Positions 38,793-46,854 of a DNA stretch of 64,000 nucleotides are shown here, one piece after another. The notes below the pieces were generated by a model, which ran no database searches, was not told the DNA's origin, and was given only the letters and a program-made list of their open reading frames with translations. Origin of the DNA: Streptomyces hydrogenans (GTDB taxonomy: Bacteria; Actinomycetota; Actinomycetes; Streptomycetales; Streptomycetaceae); assembly GCF_014656075.1 (NCBI RefSeq), contig NZ_BNBS01000027.1, positions 17,664-81,663 on the forward strand. Reading direction: 5' to 3'. A program made the translations under genes and the position numbers. Numbering within the stretch: position 1 is the first letter of the stretch; each line of letters opens with the position of its first letter.

Positions 38793-40376
38793 ATGCGTCG
38801 CACCACTCCCCTCGCCCTGAGCGTGGGCCTCGTCGCCGGCACCCTCGTCACGCTCGCCGCCGCCGGCGGCGCCCAGGCCGCGACCGGGCGGTACGAGGCC
38901 GAGACCTTGCCCGCCGTCTGCACCGGCACGATCGACTCCGACTGGACCGGGTTCTCCGGCAGCGGTTTCTGCAACGGCACCAACGCCGCGGGCGCGTACG
39001 CGCAGTTCGCCGTGACGGCGCCCGCCGCCGGGACGGCGACGCTCACCGTACGGTTCGCCAACGGCACCACCACGGCCCGGCCGGCCGATGTCGTGGTCAA
39101 CGGATCGACCGTGGCGGCGGGGGCGTCCTTCGGGTCCACCGGCACCTGGACCGGGTGGACGTCGAAGACCTTCACCGTGCCGGTCGTGGCGGGCACCAAC
39201 ACCGTGCGGCTCAGCCCGACGACCGCCGCCGGGCTGCCGAACGTCGACCACGTCGAGCTCACCACGGACGACTCCCCCGCCCCGTCCGGTCCCGCCCTCT
39301 ACGTGTCACCGGCCGGCACCGCGGGCGCCACCGGTACGCAGGCCGATCCGACGACGCTCGCCTCCGCGATCACCCGGATCGGGGCCGGCGGCACGATCTA
39401 CCTGCGCGGGGGCACGTACGCGCACGCGCAGACCGTCACCGTCGCGGCGGGGAACAACGGCACCTCCGCCGCCCGCAAGACGATCGCCGCCTACCCGGGC
39501 GAGACGCCGGTCCTCGACTTCTCCGCGATGGCCGAGTCCTCCTCGAACCGGGGCCTGGCGCTGAACGGCGACTTCTGGCACGTGAAGGGGCTGATCGTCC
39601 AGCGCGCCGGCGACAACGGCATCTACGTCGGCGGCAGCGACAACGTCATCGAGCGCACGGTCACCCGCTTCAACCGCGACACCGGCCTCCAGCTCGGGCG
39701 GATCGCCTCCACCACCCCGCGCGACCGCTGGCCGGCCCGCAACCTGATGGTGAGCGTCGAGTCGCACGACAACGCCGACGCCGCCGGTGAGAACGCCGAC
39801 GGCTTCGCCGCCAAGCTGACCACCGGGCCGGGCAACGTCTTCCGGAACGCGGTCGCCCACCACAACATCGACGACGGCTGGGACCTCTACACCAAGCCGG
39901 ACACGGGCGCGATCGACCCGGTGACGGTCGAGTACTCCCTCGCGTACACCAACGGCACCCTCTCCGACGGGACCGTGAACGCCAACGGCGACCGCAACGG
40001 CTACAAGCTCGGCGGGGAGTCCATCGCCGTCGACCACGTCGTGCGGCGCAGCATCGCCTATCGCAACGGCAAGCACGGCTTCACGTACAACAGCAACCCG
40101 GGTTCGCTGAAGGTCTCCGAGAACATCTCGGTCGACAACGCGCAGCGCAACTACACCTTCGAGGCGGGCACCTCGGTCTTCCGGGGCAACACGTCCTGCC
40201 GCGGCACGAGTTCCGGCACCAACGACAAGCTCGTCGGCGACGTCGACGCGTCGAACCAGTTCTGGTCCGGGACGAACGGCTCGCGCTGCGCGAACTACGC
40301 CGGCGCCCTCGCGTGGTCCTTCGCCTCGGACGGCTCGCTGGCCGTCACCTTCGGGGGCAGGCCCGTCACCTGGTGA
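38793..40376 (+). CDS. Secreted pectate lyase, PL9 family, with N-terminal CBM35-like domain
   Basis: A secreted protein of 527 residues. The signal peptide ends at GGAQAAT (about residue 30). A carbohydrate-binding domain (RYEAETLPAVCTGTIDSDWTGFSGSGFCN to NVDHVELT, about 31-150) follows. A right-handed beta-helix starts at ALYVSPAGTAGATGTQADPTTLASAITRI. The PL9 calcium and catalytic region is visible: ENADGFAAKLTTGPGNVFRNAVAHHNIDDGWDLYTK, with the Asp ligands and the Lys serving as base. It should depolymerise pectate outside the cell, together with the PL1 enzyme at 5785. CAGGAGACACC precedes ATG 38793. The promoter carries the shared palindrome. Confidence 0.92.
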   Translation: MRRTTPLALSVGLVAGTLVTLAAAGGAQAATGRYEAETLPAVCTGTIDSDWTGFSGSGFCNGTNAAGAYAQFAVTAPAAGTATLTVRFANGTTTARPADVVVNGSTVAAGASFGSTGTWTGWTSKTFTVPVVAGTNTVRLSPTTAAGLPNVDHVELTTDDSPAPSGPALYVSPAGTAGATGTQADPTTLASAITRIGAGGTIYLRGGTYAHAQTVTVAAGNNGTSAARKTIAAYPGETPVLDFSAMAESSSNRGLALNGDFWHVKGLIVQRAGDNGIYVGGSDNVIERTVTRFNRDTGLQLGRIASTTPRDRWPARNLMVSVESHDNADAAGENADGFAAKLTTGPGNVFRNAVAHHNIDDGWDLYTKPDTGAIDPVTVEYSLAYTNGTLSDGTVNANGDRNGYKLGGESIAVDHVVRRSIAYRNGKHGFTYNSNPGSLKVSENISVDNAQRNYTFEAGTSVFRGNTSCRGTSSGTNDKLVGDVDASNQFWSGTNGSRCANYAGALAWSFASDGSLAVTFGGRPVTW

Positions 40377-40387
40377 CCGCACGCACC

Positions 40388-40423
40388 GCGCGCCCGCGCC
40401 CGGCCGTTCAGGCGCGGGCGCGC
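40388..40423. terminator. Convergent hairpin overlapping the HAD gene end
   Basis: GCGCGCCCGCGCC (40388-40400) and GGCGCGGGCGCGC (40411-40423), a perfect 13-bp stem. The loop contains the stop codon of the HAD gene, so the 3' arm is coding sequence. Confidence 0.65.
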
Positions 40424-41055
40424 AGCTCCCTGCCCAGGGCGTACGCGGCCCGCAGGTCGTCGCCGTCGTAGCCGGTGGCGGCCAGGGCGCGGAGCCCGGG
40501 CGTGGCGTTGACGGCGACGGTGTGGCGCAGGACGGAGAAGAGCGGCACGTCCGAGCCGGAGTCGCCGTAGGCCACGCAGGCGTCGCGGCCGAGGCCGAGG
40601 GCGGCGCGGAGGCGGTCGACGGCGGTCACCTTGTCCTCGGGGACGAGGATCCCGGCCGGATCGGGCGCCGCGCGGAAGGGCGGCGGCGGGAAGCCCGAGG
40701 CCACCACGTCGTCGACGCCGAGGCCGCGCAGCCGGCCGGCGAAGAAGTCCGGCGACATGGTGACGACGACGGCCCGGTCGCCCCGGCTCCGGATGTCCGC
40801 GAGGACCTCCGCCAGGCCGCCGATCCAGGGCGCCCCGTCGAACGCCTCGGCGACGACGGCGGGGGTCAGCTCCCGCCACAGTCCGTACAGGGCGGCGGCG
40901 AAGCCGCGGGTGTCGATGATCCCGGCGGCGAACTCCGCCTCCAGGGAGCGGAGTTCGTCGAGGCAGCCGAGCCGGGCGGCGATCTCCAGACTGGCCGAGG
41001 TGTCCCTCAGCAGGGTGCCGTCCATGTCGAAGACGTGCAGCAGTCGGCCGTCCAT
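40408..41055 (-). CDS. HAD-IB phosphatase (SerB-like)
   Basis: A phosphatase of 215 residues. Motif I is HVFDMDGTLL (nucleophile Asp and acid Asp). A helical cap follows. Motif II is VVVTMSPDFFAGRL (Thr/Ser), motif III Lys is in VPEDKVTAVDRL and motif IV is VAYGDSGSDVPLF. This is the phosphoserine-phosphatase type of HAD enzyme; the substrate is unknown. The start lies 25 bp downstream of the MFS gene in the same direction. It is the last gene of the operon led by the FAD oxidase gene at 43823. Confidence 0.88.
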   Translation of the reverse strand: MDGRLLHVFDMDGTLLRDTSASLEIAARLGCLDELRSLEAEFAAGIIDTRGFAAALYGLWRELTPAVVAEAFDGAPWIGGLAEVLADIRSRGDRAVVVTMSPDFFAGRLRGLGVDDVVASGFPPPPFRAAPDPAGILVPEDKVTAVDRLRAALGLGRDACVAYGDSGSDVPLFSVLRHTVAVNATPGLRALAATGYDGDDLRAAYALGRELRARA

Positions 41056-41080
41056 CGCCGCCTCCCTCCGGGTCCGGGGG

Positions 41081-42346
41081 TCAGCGTACGTTGCGGACGA
41101 AGAAGACCGACACCGCGCCGGCCAGGGTGATCAGGGCGGCGATGACGTACAGGCCGTCGTAGCCGAGGGAGCCGACGATCGCCGAGGCCAGGAACGGGGC
41201 GATGATCTGCGGTCCGGCGTTGGCGACGTTCAGGACGCCCATGTCGCGGGCGGCGTCGCCGGCGGACGGCAGGACGAGGGTGACGAGGGCGGTGTCGACG
41301 GCGAGGTAGGAGCCGAAGGCGAGGCCGATGAGGACGGTGAAGATCAGCATGCCGGTCCAGTCGGGACGGACGACCGGGACGAGCATGGCGACGGCGCACA
41401 GCGCCGAGGAGACGAAGATCAGCGGCTTGCGGCGGCCCGTCCGGTCGGACAGGACCCCGCCGAGGACGGTGGCGAGGAGGGTGAAGCCGGCGTCGATGGG
41501 GGCGATGAAGGCGACGGCCTCCTCCGGCTCCAGGCCCGCGGGAAGCGCGATGTGGTCCTGGAGGATGTAGATCTGGAAGAGGGAGACCGCGAAGAAGCCC
41601 AGCATCATCAGGAAGCGGCCGATGAAGACCCAGCGGAAGTCGGCGGACCTGAGCGTGACGGCGAAGGCGCGGAACTGGCCGCGCAGCGGGACCGACCGGA
41701 CCGCCGGACGGCGCTGGTCGCGGACGACGGCGGTGAAGAGGACCGCGGAGACGGCGATGACCGCACCCATCACGAGGTAGCCGAGCGCGATGTCGCCGGG
41801 GACGAAGACGGCGGCGGTGGAGATGCCGACGGCGGTGCCGATCGGGGTGCCGATGCCGACCATCGCGGAGGCGAGGCCGCGGCGCTCCACGGGGACGCGG
41901 TCGGGGACCACCGCGGTCAGGGCCGCCTGGTAGATGTTCATCATCGCCTGGACGAGACACCAGCCGATGGCGACGAGGAGGACGCTGCGGGCCTGGCCCA
42001 GCAGGGCCAGCGCGCCGAGGGCGGCGAGGCCGCCGCCCAGGATCCACGGGTTGCGCCGGCCGGAGCGGTCGGAGAGCACGCCCGCGAGGGGGTTGAAGAC
42101 GGTCGCGAAGATCGCCGCGACACCGGCGACCAGGCCGAAGTTGGCGACCTTGTTCGCGGGGTCGACCTGCTCGACCTGGAGCGGGAGCAGCACCGCCCCG
42201 ATGCCCATGTAGACCATGTACATCGCCGCGTTGGCGACGGTCAGCATGGGCATCAGGCGGAGCAGGGGGCCCTTGCCGAGGGGCACCGCGGCGGCGCCGG
42301 CGGGTTCGCCGGGGGCGGTCGGCACGGTCTCCGGGGTGGTGTTCAT
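41081..42346 (-). CDS. MFS transporter in the FAD-oxidase operon
   Basis: A permease of 421 residues with 12 helices, beginning KGPLLRLMPMLTVANAAMYMVYMGIGAVLLPLQ. MFS motif A appears twice, as NPLAGVLSDRSGRRNPWILGG and LGGVLSDRTGRRKPLIFVSS. Members of this type carry sugars, glycosides or other small organic solutes. The start at ATG 42346 has GAGGAGC upstream; a longer frame is not needed. The gap to the FAD-oxidase gene is about 80 bp and all three genes run left, so the substrate of the transporter may be that of the oxidase. Confidence 0.87.
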   Translation of the reverse strand: MNTTPETVPTAPGEPAGAAAVPLGKGPLLRLMPMLTVANAAMYMVYMGIGAVLLPLQVEQVDPANKVANFGLVAGVAAIFATVFNPLAGVLSDRSGRRNPWILGGGLAALGALALLGQARSVLLVAIGWCLVQAMMNIYQAALTAVVPDRVPVERRGLASAMVGIGTPIGTAVGISTAAVFVPGDIALGYLVMGAVIAVSAVLFTAVVRDQRRPAVRSVPLRGQFRAFAVTLRSADFRWVFIGRFLMMLGFFAVSLFQIYILQDHIALPAGLEPEEAVAFIAPIDAGFTLLATVLGGVLSDRTGRRKPLIFVSSALCAVAMLVPVVRPDWTGMLIFTVLIGLAFGSYLAVDTALVTLVLPSAGDAARDMGVLNVANAGPQIIAPFLASAIVGSLGYDGLYVIAALITLAGAVSVFFVRNVR

Positions 42347-42428
42347 GGTGGTGCTCCTCGGCCGTGGGGGGGCGTGCGCCGCCCGGGAGGAGCGCCCCAC
42401 GACGGTCGTGCCGGTGGGACGGGACGGA

Positions 42429-43823
42429 TCAGCTGCCGAAGCCGAGGCCGAGGCGGTCGAGGGTGCGCAGCCACAGGTCGCGGCGGCCCTCGTTGCGGTC
42501 GGACCGGGTGAGCGAGCGCTGGGTGATGCCGATGCCGATCGAACGGGCGGGCTCGGGCGGGAAGGGCAGCGGCTTGCGGCGGACGAGGGCGAGGGAGGTG
42601 CGCTCGGTACGGGCGCCGGCCAGCAGGTCGAGCATCACCTCGGCGCCGAAGCGGGTGGCGCCGACGCCGAGGCCGGTGAAGCCGGCGGCGTACGCGACCT
42701 TGCCGTGGTGACTCGTGTCAAAGAAGACACAGAAACGGGTGCTGGTGTCAATGGCTCCGCCCCAGGCGTGACTGAAGCGCAGCCCTTCCAGCTGCGGGAA
42801 GGTCCCGAAGAAGTTGCGGGCCAGGGTGGCGAAGGTCTCCGGACGCCGGTTCCGCTCGGCGCTGACGCGGCCGGCGTAGTCGTAGACGACGTCGTAGCCG
42901 CCCCACAGGATCCGGTTGTCGGCGGAGATCCGCACGTAGTGGAAGTGGTTGGCGGGGTCGGACCAGCCCTGGCGGTTCTTCCAGCCGACGGCGGCGAGCT
43001 GCTCCTCGCTCAGCGGCTCCGTCATCAGCGCGTAGTCGTAGACGGGCACCGTGTAGAGGCGGTGGCGGCGCAGCAGCGACGGGTAGGCGTTGGTGGCGAG
43101 GGCGACGCGGCGGGCGGTGACCCGGCCGTACGGCGTGCGGACGGCGACGACGGCGCCGTGCTCGTCGAGGGAGAGGCCCGGGGTGTGCTCGTGGATGCGG
43201 ACGCCGAGGCCGAGACACGCCTGCTTGAGGCCCCAGGCGAGGCGGGCCGGGTTGACCATGGCCGTGTCGCTCTTGTTCCACATGCCGCCGAGGAAGGTCG
43301 GCGAGTCGATCTCGGCGCGGACGGCGTCGGCGTCGAGGAGGGCGGTGTCGGCGCCGTGGCGGGCGGCGGTCTCGGCCTCCTCGGTGAGCCACTCGACCTG
43401 GTGGGGTTCGGTGGCGATGGTGAGGGAGCCGGTGCGCTCCCAGTCGCAGTCGATGCCGTACCGCCGGATGGCGTCCTCCATGGCCTGGAGGTTCTCGCGG
43501 CCGAGGCGTTCGAGGGTGCCGATCTCGTCGGGCCAGCGGTCGAGGCCGTTGCCCAGGCCGTGGGTGAGGCTCGACTCGCAGAATCCGCCGTTGCGGCCGG
43601 ACGCCGCGTGGCCGATCTCCTCGCCCTCGATGAGGACGACGTCGGTGGACGGGTCGCGCTCCTTGGCGACGAGCGCGGTCCACAGGCCGGAGTAGCCGCC
43701 GCCGACGACCAGGAGGTCGCAGGTGGTGCCTCCGACGAGGGCGGGTTCGGCCTGGGGCCGGCGGGGATCGTCGAGCCAGAACGGAGCCGGCGCGGCGTCC
43801 CGCAGCGAGTGCAGGTGGTCCAT
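42429..43823 (-). CDS. FAD-dependent amine oxidase-like protein (DAO family)
   Basis: A flavoprotein of 464 residues of the DAO family, close in layout to gamma-glutamylputrescine oxidase. The Rossmann motif is CDLLVVGGGYSGLWTALVAKER, followed by VVLIEGEEIGHAASGRNGGF, the FAD-pyrophosphate region. The N-terminal extension HSLRDAAPAPFWLDDPRRPQ is typical of that subgroup. C-terminal FAD contacts are AYAAGFTGLGVGATRFGAEVMLDLL. It probably oxidises an amine or amino acid to an imine with H2O2 or electron release. AAGGACA lies upstream of ATG 43823. Its promoter region carries the TetR 15-mer at 43909-43923. Confidence 0.85.
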   Translation of the reverse strand: MDHLHSLRDAAPAPFWLDDPRRPQAEPALVGGTTCDLLVVGGGYSGLWTALVAKERDPSTDVVLIEGEEIGHAASGRNGGFCESSLTHGLGNGLDRWPDEIGTLERLGRENLQAMEDAIRRYGIDCDWERTGSLTIATEPHQVEWLTEEAETAARHGADTALLDADAVRAEIDSPTFLGGMWNKSDTAMVNPARLAWGLKQACLGLGVRIHEHTPGLSLDEHGAVVAVRTPYGRVTARRVALATNAYPSLLRRHRLYTVPVYDYALMTEPLSEEQLAAVGWKNRQGWSDPANHFHYVRISADNRILWGGYDVVYDYAGRVSAERNRRPETFATLARNFFGTFPQLEGLRFSHAWGGAIDTSTRFCVFFDTSHHGKVAYAAGFTGLGVGATRFGAEVMLDLLAGARTERTSLALVRRKPLPFPPEPARSIGIGITQRSLTRSDRNEGRRDLWLRTLDRLGLGFGS

Positions 43824-43908
43824 GGGGGTGTCCTTCGGATCGCGGAGAAGCTCGGTCGCGGAGCTCCTTCCGAGGTGCGGCCCATGAGACCCGGCGGTGC
43901 GGGACAAG

Positions 43909-43923
43909 GTCAATGGTGTTGAC
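43909..43923. promoter_or_regulatory. TetR operator, distal copy
   Basis: GTCAATGGTGTTGAC, arms GTCAA and TTGAC around TGGTG. It is the exact reverse complement of the 15-mer in the tetR promoter at 52211-52225. On the minus strand it supplies TTGACC as a possible -35 box for the FAD-oxidase operon. Confidence 0.7.
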
Positions 43924-43942
43924 ATAAGGGCGATGGCGCCCA

Positions 43943-44060
43943 CGCGGGCGGGGTGTGGAGGCGGGGCGGTCGGGCGTACGCGGGCGGGGTGTGGCGGCAG
44001 GATGGTCGGGCGTACGCGGGCCGGGCGTGGAGGCAGGACGGTCGGGGCGGGCCACGCAGG
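43943..44060 (+). repeat. 36-nt tandem repeat, three copies
   Basis: Units begin at 43943, 43979 and 44015 (each starting CGCGGGC or CGCGGGCC), with a diverged fourth near 44055. The unit contains GGGGTGTGGNGGC and GGTCGGGCGTACG. It lies in the non-coding gap upstream of the FAD-oxidase gene. Confidence 0.85.
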
Positions 44061-44390
44061 CCGGGGCGAGAGCCGTACTCAGTCCCCCGCTGGGCCTGGA
44101 CGGGAAGCCCGTCGGGCCCACGCGGGCCGGGGGGCCGGGGGCCGCATTCAGGCCCAGGTCAGGGATGGGGTCGCTCAGCCCCCCACGCTCCGGGGCGAAA
44201 ACCACTCCGCCCCGCGCGGGCCAGGGACGCGTCACTCCCGCCAGCGTCTGACGCGCACGGACCGACCGGGCCCAGCAGGACGGGAACCAGTCAGGCCGCA
44301 CGGGCTTCCGGTCTCGGCGGCATCCTCAGGCTCGACGGCGTCCCCAGACTCGGCGGCGTCCCCGGTCCCGCCGGAGTCCCCGTCGCGGTC
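44061..44390. other. Intergenic region ending in an 18-nt repeat array
   Basis: About 330 bases with no supported gene between the 36-nt repeats and the end of the PaaX-like gene. Near its right end, four 18-nt units (44313-44384, consensus CTCGGCGGCGTCCCCNGG) end six bases before the complement of the PaaX-like stop codon, so they lie just downstream of that gene. Confidence 0.6.
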
Positions 44391-45755
44391 TCAGTCCTTC
44401 GGGTCCCAGCGGTCGAGGAGGGTTTCCGCGGTGTGGCGGGCGCCGGGTTCGTAGCGCTTCGAGAGCGTGCGGAAGGTGCGTTCGGCTTCCTCGGCCGGCC
44501 AGTCGGCGGGGAGGTGTTCGGCGGGGAGGTACGGGTCGCGGCGGACGAGCTCCAGCCAGTCGGTGTGGAGCAGGAGCCGGCGCCCGAGGTCGTCGTGGGC
44601 GTCGGCGGGGGCGGGGCCGTCGTCGTTCCAGCGGGCGAGGAAGGCGCGGTAGTCGGCGGCGATGGCGTCGAGGTCGAAGGCGGTGCGCAGCAGGGGGCCG
44701 GCCTCGGTCGGCGCGGCGGCCTGCCCGTGGAAGGCCCTGATACGGTCGCCGAGTCCGAGCTCCGCCGCGACGGGCGCGACGTCCACGCGGCCGGGGGCCG
44801 CCCACAGGCCGCTCTGGAGCGGGCCGAAGCCGGCCCAGACGAGCCGGGAGCGCAGGTCGTGACGCTCCCGGCGCCAGGACTCCGGGAGCGAGAAGCCGAC
44901 GAGGGTCCAGGTGCCGTCCCAGGCGCGGTTGACGGCGCTCGTGCGCCGGACGCGTTCCTCGCCGTCGGCGAGGACGGCGGCGGCGCGGCCGGTCAGCGAG
45001 AAGTACATGCGGCGGCCGCGGCGGTGCCGGTCGAGGAGTCCCCTGCCGACCATCCGGGTCAGGGTGGAGCGGACGGCGTCCTCCCCGACGTCGGCGCGGG
45101 CGAGGGCGTCGATGACGCTCGCCGAGGAGAGCGCGGTGCCGGTGCCGAGCACGTGGATGCCGAAGAAGCTCAGCATCAGGGACTGGGGGCGCGGCGCGGA
45201 GCCGCGTTCCCCTGCGTCGGGCTCGACGTCGGGGGCGCGCCGCACGGTGCTCCGCGAGGCCTCCCGCAGGGGCTGCGCCTCGCTCCGCGCGGAGCCCCGC
45301 GAGGACTCCGGGCCGCTCTCCCCGGCGCCCCCCGAAGCCCTCCGCGGGGGCTGCGCCTCGTTCCGCCCGGCGCTCCGGGAGGTCTCCCGCGGAGGCTGCC
45401 GGTCGCTCCGCACGGTACCCGCCGAAGCCTCCCGCGAGGACTCCGGGGCGCTCGTCGTGGCTCCCGGCCGAGCCTTCCGCGAGGACTCCGGGCCACCCTC
45501 CCCGTCGCCCCACAAGGTCTCCCGCGGGGGCCGCCGGTCGCTCGTCGCGGCACCCGACGAAGCCTCCCGCGAGGAATCCGGGCCGCCCTCCCCGGCGCCC
45601 CCCGAAGCCCTCCGCGGGGTTCGCGGGCCGGTCTGCGCCGTGTTTCGCGGGGGTTCCCCCGAGGGGCGCGGGGCAGACCGCCCGGAGCTTCGCGTGGGCT
45701 TCCCGGGGGGCTGCGGGGCGTTCTGCGCGGCGCACGGCGGGGCGGGTGGGGTCAC
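44391..45755 (-). CDS. PaaX-family regulator with repeat-rich N-terminal extension
   Basis: A protein of 454 residues. From about residue 188 it is a normal PaaX-type regulator: winged helix RPQSLMLSFFGIHVLG and ALARADVGEDAVRSTLTRMVGRGLLDRHRRGRR, then the central and C-terminal PaaX domains with DGTWTLVGFSLPESWRRERHDLRSRLVWAGFGPLQSGLW. The first ~185 residues are unlike any PaaX: Ser/Arg/Pro/Gly/Glu-rich repeats such as SREAS-G and RPPRET, predicted disordered. Start GTG 45755 has no ribosome binding site, but TACGCT ends 6 nt upstream, a leaderless signal that supports the long form. An internal start near 45180 is the alternative. PaaX proteins sense aryl-CoA esters. Confidence 0.78.
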   Translation of the reverse strand: MTPPAPPCAAQNAPQPPGKPTRSSGRSAPRPSGEPPRNTAQTGPRTPRRASGGAGEGGPDSSREASSGAATSDRRPPRETLWGDGEGGPESSRKARPGATTSAPESSREASAGTVRSDRQPPRETSRSAGRNEAQPPRRASGGAGESGPESSRGSARSEAQPLREASRSTVRRAPDVEPDAGERGSAPRPQSLMLSFFGIHVLGTGTALSSASVIDALARADVGEDAVRSTLTRMVGRGLLDRHRRGRRMYFSLTGRAAAVLADGEERVRRTSAVNRAWDGTWTLVGFSLPESWRRERHDLRSRLVWAGFGPLQSGLWAAPGRVDVAPVAAELGLGDRIRAFHGQAAAPTEAGPLLRTAFDLDAIAADYRAFLARWNDDGPAPADAHDDLGRRLLLHTDWLELVRRDPYLPAEHLPADWPAEEAERTFRTLSKRYEPGARHTAETLLDRWDPKD

Positions 45756-45800
45756 GGGGACAGCGTAGGGGGGCGGGTCTTCCGGGAGGAGGGTTCAGAA

Positions 45801-45810
45801 CGAATATTCG
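45801..45810. promoter_or_regulatory. CGAATATTCG palindrome, candidate PaaX-like operator
   Basis: A perfect 10-bp palindrome, AT-rich, between the leftward PaaX-like gene and the rightward SDR operon, 9 bp upstream of the SDR -35 box. Confidence 0.45.
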
Positions 45811-45818
45811 GCAGTTTC

Positions 45819-45847
45819 TTGACCACAGACGAGAAGTTGCCTAGCTT
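45819..45847 (+). promoter_or_regulatory. Promoter of the SDR operon
   Basis: A -35 box TTGACC (45819-45824), a 17-nt spacer and a -10 box TAGCTT (45842-45847). It precedes the SDR ATG by about 80 nt. Confidence 0.65.
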
Positions 45848-45927
45848 TGGCGCCGCCGGTGCGTGTGCGAGGCGGGGATCCCGCGCCCCGCCCCCGGCGT
45901 CCCTCGACTCACGGGAAGGACCCCGTC

Positions 45928-46854
45928 ATGACCACTCCCCAGGTGAACCCGGTGGATCTCACCGGCAAGGTGGCCGTCGTCACCGGCAGCGGCCGCGGAC
46001 TCGGCCTCGCCTACGCCCGCTCGCTCGCCGCCGCCGGCGCGGCCGTCGTCGTCAACGACGTCGACGCGGAGGCCGCCGCCGCGGCGGTGAAGGAGATCAC
46101 CGAGGCGGGCGGCCGGGCCGTCGCCGAGGTCGTGCCGGTCGGTTCGACCGAGGCCGCCGAGGCCCTCGTCGCCCGTGCCGTCGACAGCTTCGGCCGCATC
46201 GACACGATGGTCACCAACGCCGGTGTGCTCCGCGACCGCGTGCTCTGGAAGATGACCGACGAGGACTTCGACACCGTCGTCCAGGTGCACCTGCGCGGCA
46301 CCTTCACCTGCGTCCGCGCCGCCGTGGAGCGCATGCGCGAGCAGGGCGACGGCGGCCGGATCGTCGTCGCCGGTTCCCCCGCCGGGCAGCGCGGCAACTT
46401 CGGCCAGACCAACTACGCCGCCGCCAAGGCCGGCATCGCGGCCATGGTCCGCACCTGGGCGATGGAGCTCGGCCGCGCCGGCATCACCGCCAACGCGGTC
46501 ATCCCGGTCGCCGCCACCGCCATGACCAAGACCATCCCGGTCTTCGCCCCGCACATCGAGGCGCTGGAGCAGGACGGCACGCCGTTCCCGGACAGCCTGC
46601 GCAAGGGCGAGGGATTCGGCACCGCCGAGGACGTGGCCGGCCTGGTCGCCTTCCTCGCCTCGGACGCCTCCGCCGGGGTCACCGGCCAGTGCATCGGCAT
46701 CGGCGGCGACAAGCTCGCCCTCTGGTCGCACCCGCAGGAGATCGCGGTGGCGTACGCCGACGGCGGCTGGAGCGCGGACGCGATCGCCGCCGCCTGGCCG
46801 GTCTCCGTCGGCCGCGCCCCGGAGACCTACGGCATCCCCGCCCCGGTCCTGTGA
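45928..46854 (+). CDS. Short-chain dehydrogenase/reductase
   Basis: An SDR of 308 residues. The NAD(P)-binding motif is VAVVTGSGRGLGLAYARSLAAAG and the structural motif TNAGVLRD. The catalytic region reads RIVVAGSPAGQRGNFGQTNYAAAKAGIAAM, with YxxxK intact and Ser in AGSPAG. An Asp after strand two (VVVNDVDAEA) suggests NAD preference. It resembles the 3-hydroxyacyl-CoA dehydrogenase-like SDRs (FabG/HSD17B4 type). It is the first gene of the operon SDR, amidohydrolase, CoA ligase, MaoC. GGGAAGGACC precedes ATG 45928, and its stop overlaps the next start (GTGA). Confidence 0.9.
   Translation: MTTPQVNPVDLTGKVAVVTGSGRGLGLAYARSLAAAGAAVVVNDVDAEAAAAAVKEITEAGGRAVAEVVPVGSTEAAEALVARAVDSFGRIDTMVTNAGVLRDRVLWKMTDEDFDTVVQVHLRGTFTCVRAAVERMREQGDGGRIVVAGSPAGQRGNFGQTNYAAAKAGIAAMVRTWAMELGRAGITANAVIPVAATAMTKTIPVFAPHIEALEQDGTPFPDSLRKGEGFGTAEDVAGLVAFLASDASAGVTGQCIGIGGDKLALWSHPQEIAVAYADGGWSADAIAAAWPVSVGRAPETYGIPAPVL

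Noticed and set aside
44313..44384. Continuation of the PaaX-like protein or a small gene in the 18-nt repeats
   Set aside because: The repeats lie beyond the stop codon and have no start or ribosome binding site of their own.
43953..46850. Upstream extension of the ACMSD-like amidohydrolase frame, covering the repeats, the antisense of the PaaX-like gene and the SDR gene
   Set aside because: Its composition is a shadow of the genes on the other frames and strand. Only the part from 46851 encodes a recognisable protein.
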